The notes under the pieces were generated by a model that saw nothing but the letters and a program-made list of their open reading frames with translations, was not told the origin of the DNA and made no database searches. The position numbers were made by a program, and so were the translations under genes. From contig MU405232.1 of NCBI GenBank assembly GCA_022836615.1, forward strand, positions 62,001 through 126,000: a stretch of 64,000 bases of DNA, written 5' to 3'. Origin of the DNA: Annulohypoxylon bovei var. microspora (Eukaryota > Ascomycota > Sordariomycetes > Xylariales > Hypoxylaceae). Positions 34,693 through 44,970 of the stretch are shown here, one piece after another (the first letter of the stretch is position 1; every line of letters begins with the position of its first letter).

Positions 34693-35561
34693 AGGGAGCT
34701 AATACGAAATGGTGGCGGTATGGTTCATGTTGTAAGAATATATATGTTAGTTTCTTCTCGTTCTCGTCTCGAGTTTGTGTATTCTTCTTCTTTTCGCATG
34801 GCGAAGGGCTGAGCAGAGGAGAAGTGGGGGCGAAAAGGGGGGGATTCGTAGGGCTATTGAAAGAGTGAAACCTGGATCGAAGTTGAGATCCAAGCTAGAT
34901 TATATTGGTTGTATTATTGAGTTCTTTTATACGAGGTCGGCGACTTCGCCACGTGGGAGGTTAATAGTTGTGTATGACAGATTTTGATAGTTGCGCCCGT
35001 CGCGGTCAGGTCGCGAAGAATTTTTCTCTCTTCTAGAAGTAAGCTGTCTTCCCGTGCGAATGTGGCTTCCCGAGCGATCCTACATCATCGTGCGTATACA
35101 GGACCGTGCGGATGGTTGCTTCGCCCAAGCATCTGGGTCCTTCTCCATGTGGACCAGAGCGTCGGGATATGATTCGACCATAGTAGGCGAGTATATCAAA
35201 ACAAGAAGCAGATATCGCTGTCTTCCACGTGGGTTTTAGTTCAATAAACCCAAGCCCGTAGACATCTAAATCAAATTGATCGCCGACGTTCAAATGTTCT
35301 TTGACCAACTTATGGTATACAGATGGAAATAGAAGAAAATTACTATATACGATTTGTCGTACACGACCTGAATTCTCAAATGGGAGGTATTCAATCCCAG
35401 AGGATAAGAATCGCACATGTTTCCTGGCTGCTCAATAACTCATCACCGGAGTCTGAACAGCGAATGGGACTTTACAATATTGTTAAGGTCTAGACACGAT
35501 CCATCTCCCTTAAGCTCAACGCCCGAAAAAGAAATTCACTAGGACGCAACACGATCACATC
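34693..35561. other. Spacer between Cys-rich copies 1 and 2
   Basis: Non-coding as far as I can see. Open frames on both strands lack Cys-rich motifs and look accidental. Confidence 0.55.
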
Positions 35562-35972
35562 ATGTGCACGGAAACAGCCTATACGCTCCGGTGTGAGCAC
35601 GTCGTCACCCGAACCCTCTACTGCTCGGATGCCCCTCCGCCATCTCGACGATCGTGCGGAGAACGGAGGACTTGTATCAGGGTTTTTCGGAATGCCGTGC
35701 CTTGGCCGCCCCCACCGCAATTCGGAACGCAGTGTCCTCTAGCGAACTGTCCATTCGAAGAGCGTGGGGGTCATTGGAATTGCTGCTGGTGCGGCAAGGA
35801 GTGGAATAATCAAGGCGAGTCGAGGCAAAACGCTTCCCCCGAAATCAGTACAATCTGCAGGTTCTAACGTGCCGTAGGTCGTTGTAGCTGCGTGATGATT
35901 ATTGACAGACAAGAGTACCGCTGTGGACACATCTGCTGTGAAACATGCGAGGCGGCTACCGAGGTTCAATAG
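35562..35972 (+). CDS. Small Cys/His-rich protein, copy 2 of a tandem family
   Basis: Two exons (35562-35814, 35878-35972) give 115 residues. The N-terminus carries MCTETAYTLRCEH and LYC. The middle has QCPLANCPFEERGGHWNCC followed by WCGKEWNNQG. Exon 2 supplies RCSC and the terminal YRCGHICCETCEAA. The layout parallels copy 3 almost residue for residue (CPLxNCxF, G-x-WNCCxCGK, NxQG, CGHxCCxxC), which fixes the splice. The intron needs a GC donor (AAG|GCGAGT) and a normal TAG acceptor; no GT donor keeps the frame. Without splicing, the frame stops soon after and loses the last zinc cluster. Probable zinc-binding protein of unknown role. Confidence 0.75.
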
Positions 35973-37301
35973 AGAGAAGGTCCGAAGCGGCGGCGCAGTA
36001 GAGTTATCTCGAGCAGGTCGACGGGCTGAATAAAGTGATATTTATGGACTATGTAAGCATTGAGAACGAAGGCTCTGCGTCATGAGTCGGGGATGACCGT
36101 TGTTGGAGATTAAAGTGGCTGCCAGTCGTGGGTTAGCTTCGATGTATATTCATTCGGACTGTGTAAGATATGATTAATGTGGCTGGCCTCGATAACAGTC
36201 CAAGACACCATTCTACGGGGACACAGAGAACATAACAGGAAGGTGATTTCAAAGTGATTGCCAGGTATTCTTGATTCTTTAATAATGTGCCAGTGTAAAA
36301 AGTGCATTCGTGTGTTACTGTATAAGGGGGGGGAAGCTAAAGTCTAGACCCGGATTCCACAGGAAAAATGACGTTTGACCAATCCTAGTAACTACTGTGA
36401 CCATTTGGAGTTGAAAATATGAGTGTACAAGTAGGCAGTCGGCGCCAATAGTGTATTAGGGTGATGGGGGATACGTAGCTATTTTGAAAGGGGGCGGATA
36501 TGAAAGGAATGCTGACGAATGCATGGAAAAGCAATGGTTCTCGTCCAACCAAACCCACACACCTGGTTGTTGGTCAATCGCAGGACCGTACATGACGCCA
36601 AGTTACTAGAGTGAAAAAGCAACTAGCTAGATCGCCCAGATCTCGCGAGATCTATGTCCACAGGCCCCTGCTCGGCAATATACGGTGTCGTACATGATGC
36701 ATATGGATCTGTGTCAAAGTAACCAATGGTGAACCTGCTCAGGAGTAGAAGGAGGAATAAGCATAGAGGACCGACCTAGCAGGAGCGCGAATATCGCGAT
36801 TGGGCCGCAGGTTGCTGTAGGCGGCGTCATAGTCGCACTAATCCACACTGCTACCCGAGACAAGAGATCTGTACCGCACCCATACACCATATCAATACCC
36901 TCCCTCCTGGATCAGGGGTTGCGCTCACCAATACGAAGGAGGTAGCTGCTGATCCTTGCCCTCCCGAAGTCTCTTTCTCTCGACGTACTGCAGACCTGGG
37001 GCGTGCTGTTTGTGGTGCACTAGATAGGAGGTGTGATGTGTCTTCTCTTCATTATCGACACAAGGATGATCGAGGCTGGAACCTGTGCGTGGGAGATGAA
37101 ATCTTCACGCTGCTAGTGCTGATGTCGCCGCCGGAGAAATACATAGGTTCTTACGGGTACAGGTAGGCGTATATAAAAGGCTCAGGACGTCCGAGGCTTG
37201 GGGATTATGCCGGCCTGCCTGTCTCGTCTTCTCCGTCAAAAACGCTAGCCTCGTAGTCTCGTGTCGTCCTCCCAAACCCCCTCTACCGAGAGTCGTCTAA
37301 A
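35973..37301. other. Spacer between Cys-rich copies 2 and 3
   Basis: About 1.3 kb without a supported gene. A TATA-like TATATAAAA lies near 37171, about 130 bp before the ATG of copy 3. Confidence 0.55.
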
Positions 37302-37679
37302 ATGTGTCACGGACACCCTCACTACCACCCCTGCTCACACACGTCGGTCAAGTGGCTGTACTGTCCGGAAGCCATGTTCGATCTAGACACGGGATATGAG
37401 ACACCCTGCTCGAACCCGATCTACTCGACGCCGCAGCCAACCAACATCGACTGTCCCCTGCAGAACTGCAATTTCAAGGCCCTGATGGGGAGTTGGAATT
37501 GTTGCGTGTGCGGAAAGGGACCCAACACCCAGGGATGGTGCACCGCGCTGAGCCACAGGATGGACTGGAATCCGCTCACGGGACAGGTCGAGGAGATGGA
37601 GGTGCCGTGCGGGCATGGGTGTTGCAGCTCATGTAGCCCATCTTGTGAGAAATATGAGCTCTGCTATCGCCAGTATTAG
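37302..37679 (+). CDS. Small Cys/His-rich protein, copy 3 of a tandem family
   Basis: An intronless 125-residue protein. The N-terminus MCHGHPHYHPCSH is dense in His and Cys, followed by KWLYCPEAMF. The middle contains DCPLQNCNFKALMGSWNCC and VCGKGPNTQG. The C-terminus contains PCGHGCCSSCSPSCEKYELC. The pattern repeats that of copies 1 and 2 (about 34.3 and 35.6 kb), so the three arose by duplication. No signal peptide or membrane segment. Cys/His spacing suggests several structural zinc ions and perhaps protein or nucleic-acid binding. The CGHxCC end resembles the second half of a RING-like fold, but the first half does not fit. Function unknown. Confidence 0.82.
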   Translation: MCHGHPHYHPCSHTSVKWLYCPEAMFDLDTGYETPCSNPIYSTPQPTNIDCPLQNCNFKALMGSWNCCVCGKGPNTQGWCTALSHRMDWNPLTGQVEEMEVPCGHGCCSSCSPSCEKYELCYRQY

Positions 37680-38887
37680 AATAGCTTTTCCTAATCGTTC
37701 ATAGCGACGTCGCGAGGCGCAAGCCCAGAAATATCGTTCGCGGACGTTCGAAAGGGGAAGGGCAGCCGCAAAATCCACGGCACCGCGCGAAGTACTGCCG
37801 CACACAAGCGGGGAACAGCGTACGACTTCGGCCATAACAATGGGAGTTGCCCTCCTGTGCCCGAGGAAACCGATCAGGTTACCGTACCGACAGCAGCGGC
37901 TCCAAGCTCTCGAGGATCCCGTCGGTCCAGCCACGACACAAATACCGAGTACACAAAGAAGCCGAAAACACAGAATGGAAAGAAGAAATCACATAAGGGT
38001 CGTGGTCATCATTGAGTGGTTTGTATATATGCAGGTAGCCTCTCTATATCCCTGCCGAGGGCGCTGAAGACCACATTTTGTACCGGCTTTCGAATTGATG
38101 AAAAGTAACACTCGTTCGGTGTATTAGTCAGTTACGGATGAAGCTGGAGGCAGCATGGAATGATAGCACCCTCGTGGAGGATATCATGTAGTTCATGTGC
38201 GTGCACCCGATGAAGAAGAGAGAGAAATTTCGGGTTCAGTGAAACGTACCAACTACGTCCATGTCGCTTCTATGTCGCATGATCTTGAATGAAATTTGCC
38301 GACTAGAACCTCAACTGCTTCTAGAGTTATCGAGTGTTATCTACCTAGTAGGCAACGACCAATTCCAGAATATTGTATTGACAGCTAAACCCGTCACGTC
38401 AGTGATCTAAACAAAAGCAAAGGAGGTAGTAGACAATCGGAATTTTTCACCACTCACTGATGTCGGTATTGAAGATGGCATAGTCTGAAAAGAGCCATTC
38501 GAATTGCTTCATTGAAATCACCAGTCTCATCCTCAAACACGGCGAAGGTTGACGGGTGCGTAGGAGTTTGATGCCAAATTGACTGGAGTCACATTGCTCA
38601 AGGCAATTAAGGGGCAAGAGTTGTATCGATATCTAACATCCGCTAACTGAGACAGGGACTTATTCTCTTTCGCTATACGCCGCAGATTGGATCAAAAACT
38701 CTTGGTCGCGGACTACTGCAGATTATAATCGTTTCATGACCGACGAAATAAATCGAGGAAACTCATTGTCACATAAGCGACAACCTATCTACCTAAGGTA
38801 AGACTCTGCTACATGTGTACGCAAAGTAAGGGGAACTAAAATATAGGTACACATACCTACGGTAGGTACTTAAATAGCAAACCGAAG

Positions 38888-39172
38888 TATTAGTATTGGC
38901 TATACTAAAGTTCGCCTCGTCCCTGGACGGGTACTGCGCTTTAATTAGCAAAATTGCTGGTAATTAGCAAAGTATCTTTAAAGGTTTATAAAGAAGTTTT
39001 ATAGGTTTATAAGTAAAAAGACTTGCCCAGATTCCTCTATTAGCAAAGTATATAAAACCTTTAAAAAATATCTTCTAATCGAAGATATTTTGCTAATCCT
39101 ACCCGTTTTGTTAATTAAAACGTAGTACCTGTCTAAGGTACGAGGCGAACTTTAGTATAACCAGTATTAATA
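38888..39172. mobile_element. Fold-back MITE with long terminal inverted repeats
   Basis: The 285-bp segment folds on itself. Its ends share ~66-bp inverted repeats containing the identical block TATACTAAAGTTCGCCTCGT. Inner sequences (TTAGCAAA and TTTAAAGGTTT) also recur inverted, so nearly the whole element is a hairpin. Differences between the arms are mainly C/T and G/A transitions, as expected for repeat-induced point mutation. There is no coding capacity. The class (Tc1/mariner with a TA target or another) is uncertain. Confidence 0.85.
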
Positions 39173-39195
39173 GCTAGGTATGTTAGGATACTGTC

Positions 39196-39247
39196 GCTAC
39201 GAAGATACAAACGTAATCGAAGATATAAACGTAATCGAAGATATCTT
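39196..39247 (+). repeat. Short tandem repeat CGAAGATAyAAACGTAAT
   Basis: About 2.7 copies of an 18-bp unit just outside the MITE. The ATCGAAGATAT core also occurs inside the MITE near 39078. Confidence 0.75.
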
Positions 39248-40533
39248 TGTAACTCCCTAGATGCCGGGTATACCGACATCACGATATGTCCTGACTCGTG
39301 AGAATTAAATCATCTAGGTAGGTATGAACCTAACGCATCTCTCCAGTAGGAGGTACCCAGGTAGATATTTAGTCTATCGGCAATATTCAGCGGCCCTCAA
39401 TCCTCCGGAAACGGTCGTTCGTTTAATCTCAGCATCCGGGCCGGGTCTCGTGGCAATTCGCCAACACCAGCTAACATTGGAAGGAATCGGGGGGAACCTA
39501 GAAGCCCATGTGGGTGAGGGTTGGGGTACTGTACAATATGGTACAATACATACATCATCGCCTTCGAAATACCCATGCCGTCTCAAGGCCGCCAATGATA
39601 CCTTAGGGTCGTATTTAGTTTACCTTACCGCCACGTGCTTAACATGCAGGTCTGACGAAAGAAGCGAGATAGGCTGAACGGGACAGGGGCCCCTTGACCA
39701 TGTGTTTTGCAATTGTTAGCGATCCAAACTTCCGATGGCGACGAAGGGTTATTCTTTAGGTCTGGTTGGTGGGCTGACGACCGTATTGATTGTGATAGTA
39801 GGACTTGCATGTGTGATAATACATGACTTGCTCTCTTCTATCTGCAATCGTAATTCGCATGTCACCACCTACCCAACGCTAGGATGCCTCAATCAGAGCC
39901 GAGCCCATTTCTTGCCGAGTTATTGTTGGTCGGAATCTAGATTTCTCTCTCTCTCCCTCGGTGGATCGACGTGACGATCAACGGGCCACGTGCTAGACTC
40001 CGCGAAGGCCCCTGGGTCCTTGCTATCGAAGATAAAGAGGGGGAAGAACCTTGTACATAATTGCAAGGAAAATACGCTGCCTGAGTGATCAGTTTCCTCA
40101 CATACGTCCCATACATCTAATAAAGCCCAGGATCCCGGGCTCCAAGCTCACGATCCTAACAAGTTTCTACATGCCGCACGTACATAACTAAAGCAACTAA
40201 GTGAGCTAAGATGACTCACAGCAGAAGATCGGTGCGGATAGCATGTACGTATGTGAATGATTGACAAGCGCTTGAAAGTACAGCATTATAGGTACACTAG
40301 CTAGGTAGGTATGTACGATCATATAAATGTGTAGCTTCGCGCACGATGGTCATGGCGATTTCTCGGTGGCCTACTTTCAATAGTGCCATCACCGCGTTGC
40401 ATTGATCTGCATAATCCGAGCTCAAGAAAGGCGTTGGTGGAATCCTGCCGTAACTCCGCAGGGTAGGTTAGGGATAGTGTAATTGCTTAAGCATTCTTTT
40501 ATCAAACGTGATAGACGCATACCAACCTATGTA

Positions 40534-40557
40534 GGTAGGTAGATAGATAGATAGATG
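40534..40557 (+). repeat. TAGG/TAGA tetranucleotide run
   Basis: Consecutive TAGG then TAGA units in intergenic DNA. Confidence 0.8.
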
Positions 40558-41921
40558 GTTCTTCGGTATCCCTTTATTGATCTCATAGGTAGGTACTTTT
40601 ACTCTCGCGAAAGGTATCCCTTCCTAGAGACCTTTGCGACGAGGATTGACGAAACGACACGCGAGGCCAGGCATTCTTGAAACTAAAAAAGCGGCTGAAG
40701 CCCCTAATAACACAGGGTAGACTTAGCCTAGGAATACCCCTGAAGCTTTCAACGATGTACTAAACAGCCCCGTAAGCAAGGCTTTTAAGCGTGTGAAGCT
40801 ACCTAGATAGCTCGCTAGATAGCTTGTTACAGTTGAGCAGAATGCGCCATATATGCTGCTGACTGCATGCGCGCATGCATCCTTGATCCGTCGAGCCATG
40901 TGGCCGCCGGTAGTGTAGCGGGAGAGGTTGGAACTTTTGAGGGGTCGAAACTGGAATCCTTCCCAAGAGCTGACAAGAGTAAGACGTTTGAAATTGGCAC
41001 GTTGAAGATACCAATAATCTTGATTTAAGGAGCGTAAAATATATTAGACACGGCCTTTTTTATATAAACGGCCAGAACGGCTTACCTAAATGATGTCTAG
41101 GTCAAGTAATTTCAAAATCAATATCATCAATGTACCCATCAAATATGAATATGTAGATCATAAACTACCTACCTGTACCTACCTAGTATGTATTCGGTTA
41201 ACTACTAGTATAAAATAGATGTCCATGTACAATTATGTAGTGTTCATAAAGTCTCCAAGTGTAAATACTTACATACTACTAAGTATAGGTACTATAGCAC
41301 AACAGGTATAATTAAGTATTGTTATGTATGATGGACTACTGTATGATGATCTATCAGCTTCTCGCAAGGTTTAATTCTATGTACATACCATATATGTAGG
41401 TTAGATAGCGGGCTGGGTAGTACAATTACTACCATTCCCACGAGCGACCTGCACTTCACACCACCTGGGCACCAATCCTTTTTCTTTTCCTCTTTTTTCC
41501 CTCTCTAATTCGCGAACCCCTATTCCCCAGCCTGCCAGCCTGCCTACCCACCTAACTGCCAGCCTGCCAGCCTACCTTTCGCTCCTCCTCCTAACTTCAT
41601 CCTACGCCACCTACATGACTGCGTGCCAGTCTGCCTTTCTTCTGCTACAACTGCATTGCTTGATAATTACGCACGAGGAATACATACAGGTACCAGGCTC
41701 GTCGAGCTCATCTACATCGATCTTATCCCGGCTTCGTCCGTCCATCCTTGCATAGCGCCGTTTCGAACCTCGATCCACCACCCACCACACTGCCACTCTG
41801 ACACACTCAGTCATCATCATCAATCGCCGTTAAATCTGTCGCATAACCCTTCAGTCATCGGTCAAGCCTAGAGGAGAAACAAACAAAAGCCGGGCATATA
41901 CCAGATCATAAACAAGAGACA

Positions 41922-42509
41922 ATGCCTACTTCGCTAGATTCATCTCGTCCCATCATGGCACCCTCCACTGTATGTATTTTTTTTCCCCTTTGATGACCAT
42001 TTTCTTTTCTTAAGCCTTGGCTTTTGATCAGCATTGTCTACCTATCCCTCCTATACGTGCTTACACCCAGGCACCGGAGTATTTTCATTATGATGACTTC
42101 GCAACCTGCCATCCGCATTCCCCATTCGTCACCGCGAAAAGGATGATCGTAGGAGGCCAAGAATGCTGACATATCCCGTTTTAAAAAAAACTAGATCGGA
42201 TCCCCCCGCGCCTCGCAGCGCTACAGCACGTATAGCACAGCGCCGTCGTTAGCGGCGACGGTGCAGACGACGGACTCGGCGCAGGCGGAGATCCGCGACA
42301 TCGAGAGCGGGCTCGCGCGCATGGAGAACAAGGCGCTGTCGCAGCAGCGCGTCGTCCTGTCCGAGGAGAAGTCGGCCAACCTCAACAAGCTGGCCCTCGG
42401 CGCGAAGCTCGACCGCGCCCTCGACCGTCGCATGACCAGCCAGGACGCCGTCATGCGGCCTAGGAACAAGAGCCTCAACGAAAAGGGAGACCCCGAGAAG
42501 CAAACATAG
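41922..42509 (+). CDS. Small coiled-coil protein of unknown function
   Basis: Two exons (41922-41969 and 42195-42509), both phase 0, give 120 residues. The N-terminal ~40 residues are rich in Ser, Pro and Thr (STYSTAPSLAAT) and probably disordered. Residues ~45-85 (ESGLARMENKALSQQRVVL, then SEEKSANLNKLAL) show heptad-like spacing of Leu, Met and Val and likely form a helix or coiled coil. The tail is basic then acidic and ends near EKQT. No signal peptide. I do not recognise the family. Exon 1 was inferred from an in-phase ATG with a GTATGT donor, and exon 2 from a CTAG acceptor. High GC and strong third-position bias in exon 2 support coding. Confidence 0.72.
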
Positions 42510-43332
42510 GAGAGCTGCCACACAGACGGGACGAAGGAAAATAGTCGGATGTATTGTACGAACGAGGCGAATTGGGAAATTAGAGGATGATTGATACCAT
42601 GCGAGAGCGAACAACTTCGAGTTGAGGCTTTTCCCCTCCCTGTCTTCTCACCGCCGTCTTCCTTGAGCTGGGCCAGTCTTGCATAGGTAGACCCCGAAGA
42701 GAGCGTTTAGGTCATGTTTCCTATCATTGAAAGCCGGGTAGCCGTGTTGATTCTACTCTTACTATATAGGAGTTGGAGCCGAGAGGGTAGAAGTCCCTCA
42801 GACGGGTTTAAGTTGGTCGGTCAGTCGTCCGAATCGGACGCGGAAGATAAGATATGTCGGGATCTTTCTTATTTTTGCTCGTCACTAAGCGGCATGTTGG
42901 AGGTTGGAGGTTCATCTCCACCAAATTGTGGTTATTAATAGAAGGCCAAGGGGCATTGAAGAGCATGTATATATACATGCTGTAGATATCGAAGGAAACT
43001 AAGGGACAGGGCACATAAAGCTATAATGCAATTTTCATCATAGCACGGTCTATTTGCATGCGAAATCCACGGATGGATGGATGGATCTCTCTTGATCTTC
43101 GTAATGCTAGGTACCCAATTCGCCTTCGCCATGTGATTCTAATATTGTCACCTCTCGGTAGGAGTTGACGAGAATCGAAAGCAGGGGAACCCGTACAAAA
43201 CAATCTATACACAGCCCTACCAACCAACTCCCTAGACGCCTTTACAGTATGTCAAGCGCCAGCCGGTTCTCTTCATAGCCGCGATGGTATAAAGGGTACA
43301 AGAAAACACAAAAGACAGTTATAACTCGTATA
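42510..43332. other. Intergenic region between convergent genes
   Basis: 3' regions of the coiled-coil gene and SEC72, with a short GGAT run near 43070. No gene is seen. Confidence 0.6.
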
Positions 43333-43947
43333 TCACGAGCTTCCCTTCTCCCCTAATTTCTCATTGATATCCTTCAACAACGCCAACAGCTCGGCCTCGT
43401 CCCCCTCCATCTCCAAGCCCTTGCCAACCCACTCCTTCGCCTCGGCCAGGCGTCCCATCTCGGCGAGACACTTGCCGCGCCTCCACCAGGCCTTGGAGTT
43501 GCCGACGCGCTTGGCCTCGACGCTAGCTTCGGCATCAGAGGCGCCCTCGGGCCAGCTCTGGAGGGCCATGTGGGCCTGGGCGCGGTTGGCGTAGAGGGCG
43601 GCGACCTCCTCGCGCACGAGCTGCTGGGGCTCCCACAGCGGCCGCGTCAGCGCCATCTGCAGGCCCAGGCTGTAGAACTTGACGGCCTCGGGGTGCCTGC
43701 CCTTGCGGTACTCGCTGTTGCCGCTGTCGCGCAGCTTGCTCACGTTGGCCGACCGCTTCGGGTTCACCGGCACCGGCGGCGGCGGCACCTGGTTCGCCGT
43801 CTCGAGCGCGAGGAGCGACCGGTGCAGCGCGTTGAGGGAGCCGAGCTCCGCTTGCAGCGCGCGCGAGCCCGAGGCGGTCTGCAGAGCTTTGGTCTGCGGG
43901 TCGATCTGCAGGGGCAGCATGGTGAAGGTCTCGAGGTCGGACGACAT
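43333..43947 (-). CDS. SEC72: Translocation protein Sec72 (TPR protein of the Sec63 complex)
   Basis: A 204-residue intronless frame from an ATG. It starts with the conserved fungal N-terminus ETFTMLPLQIDPQTKAL and a PPPPVPVNPKRS linker. TPR-type helices follow: SKLRDSGNSEYRKGRHPEAV, AALYANRAQAHMALQSWPEG, and AKEWVGKGLEMEGDEAELL near the end. Sec72 sits on the cytosolic face of the ER with Sec62/63/71 and supports post-translational translocation, partly by docking Hsp70. Length and order of elements match other filamentous fungi. The gene is GC-rich, giving long antisense shadows. Confidence 0.93.
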   Translation of the reverse strand: MSSDLETFTMLPLQIDPQTKALQTASGSRALQAELGSLNALHRSLLALETANQVPPPPVPVNPKRSANVSKLRDSGNSEYRKGRHPEAVKFYSLGLQMALTRPLWEPQQLVREEVAALYANRAQAHMALQSWPEGASDAEASVEAKRVGNSKAWWRRGKCLAEMGRLAEAKEWVGKGLEMEGDEAELLALLKDINEKLGEKGSS

Positions 43948-44970
43948 GGTGGCGGTAGCGGTGCGGTGCGGTGCTCTCGTCGGTTAGGCGTGGGTGAAGA
44001 ATAAGAGTCGTGAAAGACCAGACGGGAATGGTGAGGTGGTGCTCGTAATAACTTCGTACGGCGTGGGTTGGTAAGTTATTCGAATCACATATATCAACAG
44101 ATAATGCCTGGATAGTAGAATTCCGACAATGACAGTTGGCAGTTGGGCAGATGGACAAAAGTGGACAACGACGTGTGGAATTAATGCGATTGATGCGATT
44201 AATCGATTAATCAATTAATGAGATCTGGCGACTTTCAAAGCTCTTTTAGCTGTGACAGATGTATCGATAAGATGCCACCTGGCAAAATAAGCATCTATGT
44301 ATCGTACAGAGTGCTCAGTATAATAAGTGGATACCTTGCATCTATGTAGTTTGTATAATGTATTGATACTATCAATTGTCTCAAGTCCTAGTTCCACTTT
44401 TTATTACAGGATTATAACACGGTACATAAAAATCATGGCAGGTATAAAAATAAATAAGAACGAGAAAAACTTTCAGGAGTAAACAATCCAATAACTATAT
44501 CACCTCCAACTTATCTTTGACTTCGTGGCACACGTTATGAATATCAACAAATATCAACAGTGAATTGTCATCAATATTCCCTTTTCCTCTCTTACGTATT
44601 CCAAGCGAGGACCTACTTGGTCGCATACCTCAGCCAGTTACCATCAGAGTTACTTCACAGTCGCCGACACAAATTGATCATTGGTCTCAAGAGAATGACT
44701 AAACTAAGGAATATGATCGTTATCGTTATGAATGTGTGTAGCAGCTGCTACTGCTACTGCTACTGCTGGGACTAAATGATTGTGTTGGCAGCGGTATCGT
44801 CTTCTCGTCTGCTGGTCTTCTGGTCTTCTGGGTTTCCGGTCGTTTGGCCTTCTCTCTTCATCCGCCGATAAATCAACATCGACATCGAACAATCTGAACT
44901 ACTACCTTACTTAGGTAGGTATGTATAATATATAAATCCAAACCTTGCATTTCAAGTTCCTATTTGTTTC
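43948..44970. other. Intergenic region
   Basis: SEC72 promoter and the 3' side of the Zn-cluster regulator. It has a short CTGCTA hexanucleotide run at 44746-44766 and an ACCTACC motif near 44915. No gene is supported. Confidence 0.55.

Larger units (their letters stand above)
37680..41921. other. Long gene-free region with a fold-back element
   Basis: About 4.2 kb. It contains the MITE at 38888-39172, a short tandem repeat at 39196-39247, several ACCTAGGT/TAGGTAGGTAGA runs (near 39316, 40305 and 40541) and a pyrimidine-rich leader (41450-41600) before the coiled-coil gene. No open frame is convincing. Confidence 0.6.

Noticed and set aside
35033..35416. Minus-strand open frame between Cys-rich copies 1 and 2
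   Set aside because: No Cys-rich motif and no recognisable family; composition looks accidental.
36995..37035. Possible relic of a fourth Cys-rich copy (codons reading CCLWC)
   Set aside because: The match spans five residues only and is followed by a stop; no other family motif is nearby.
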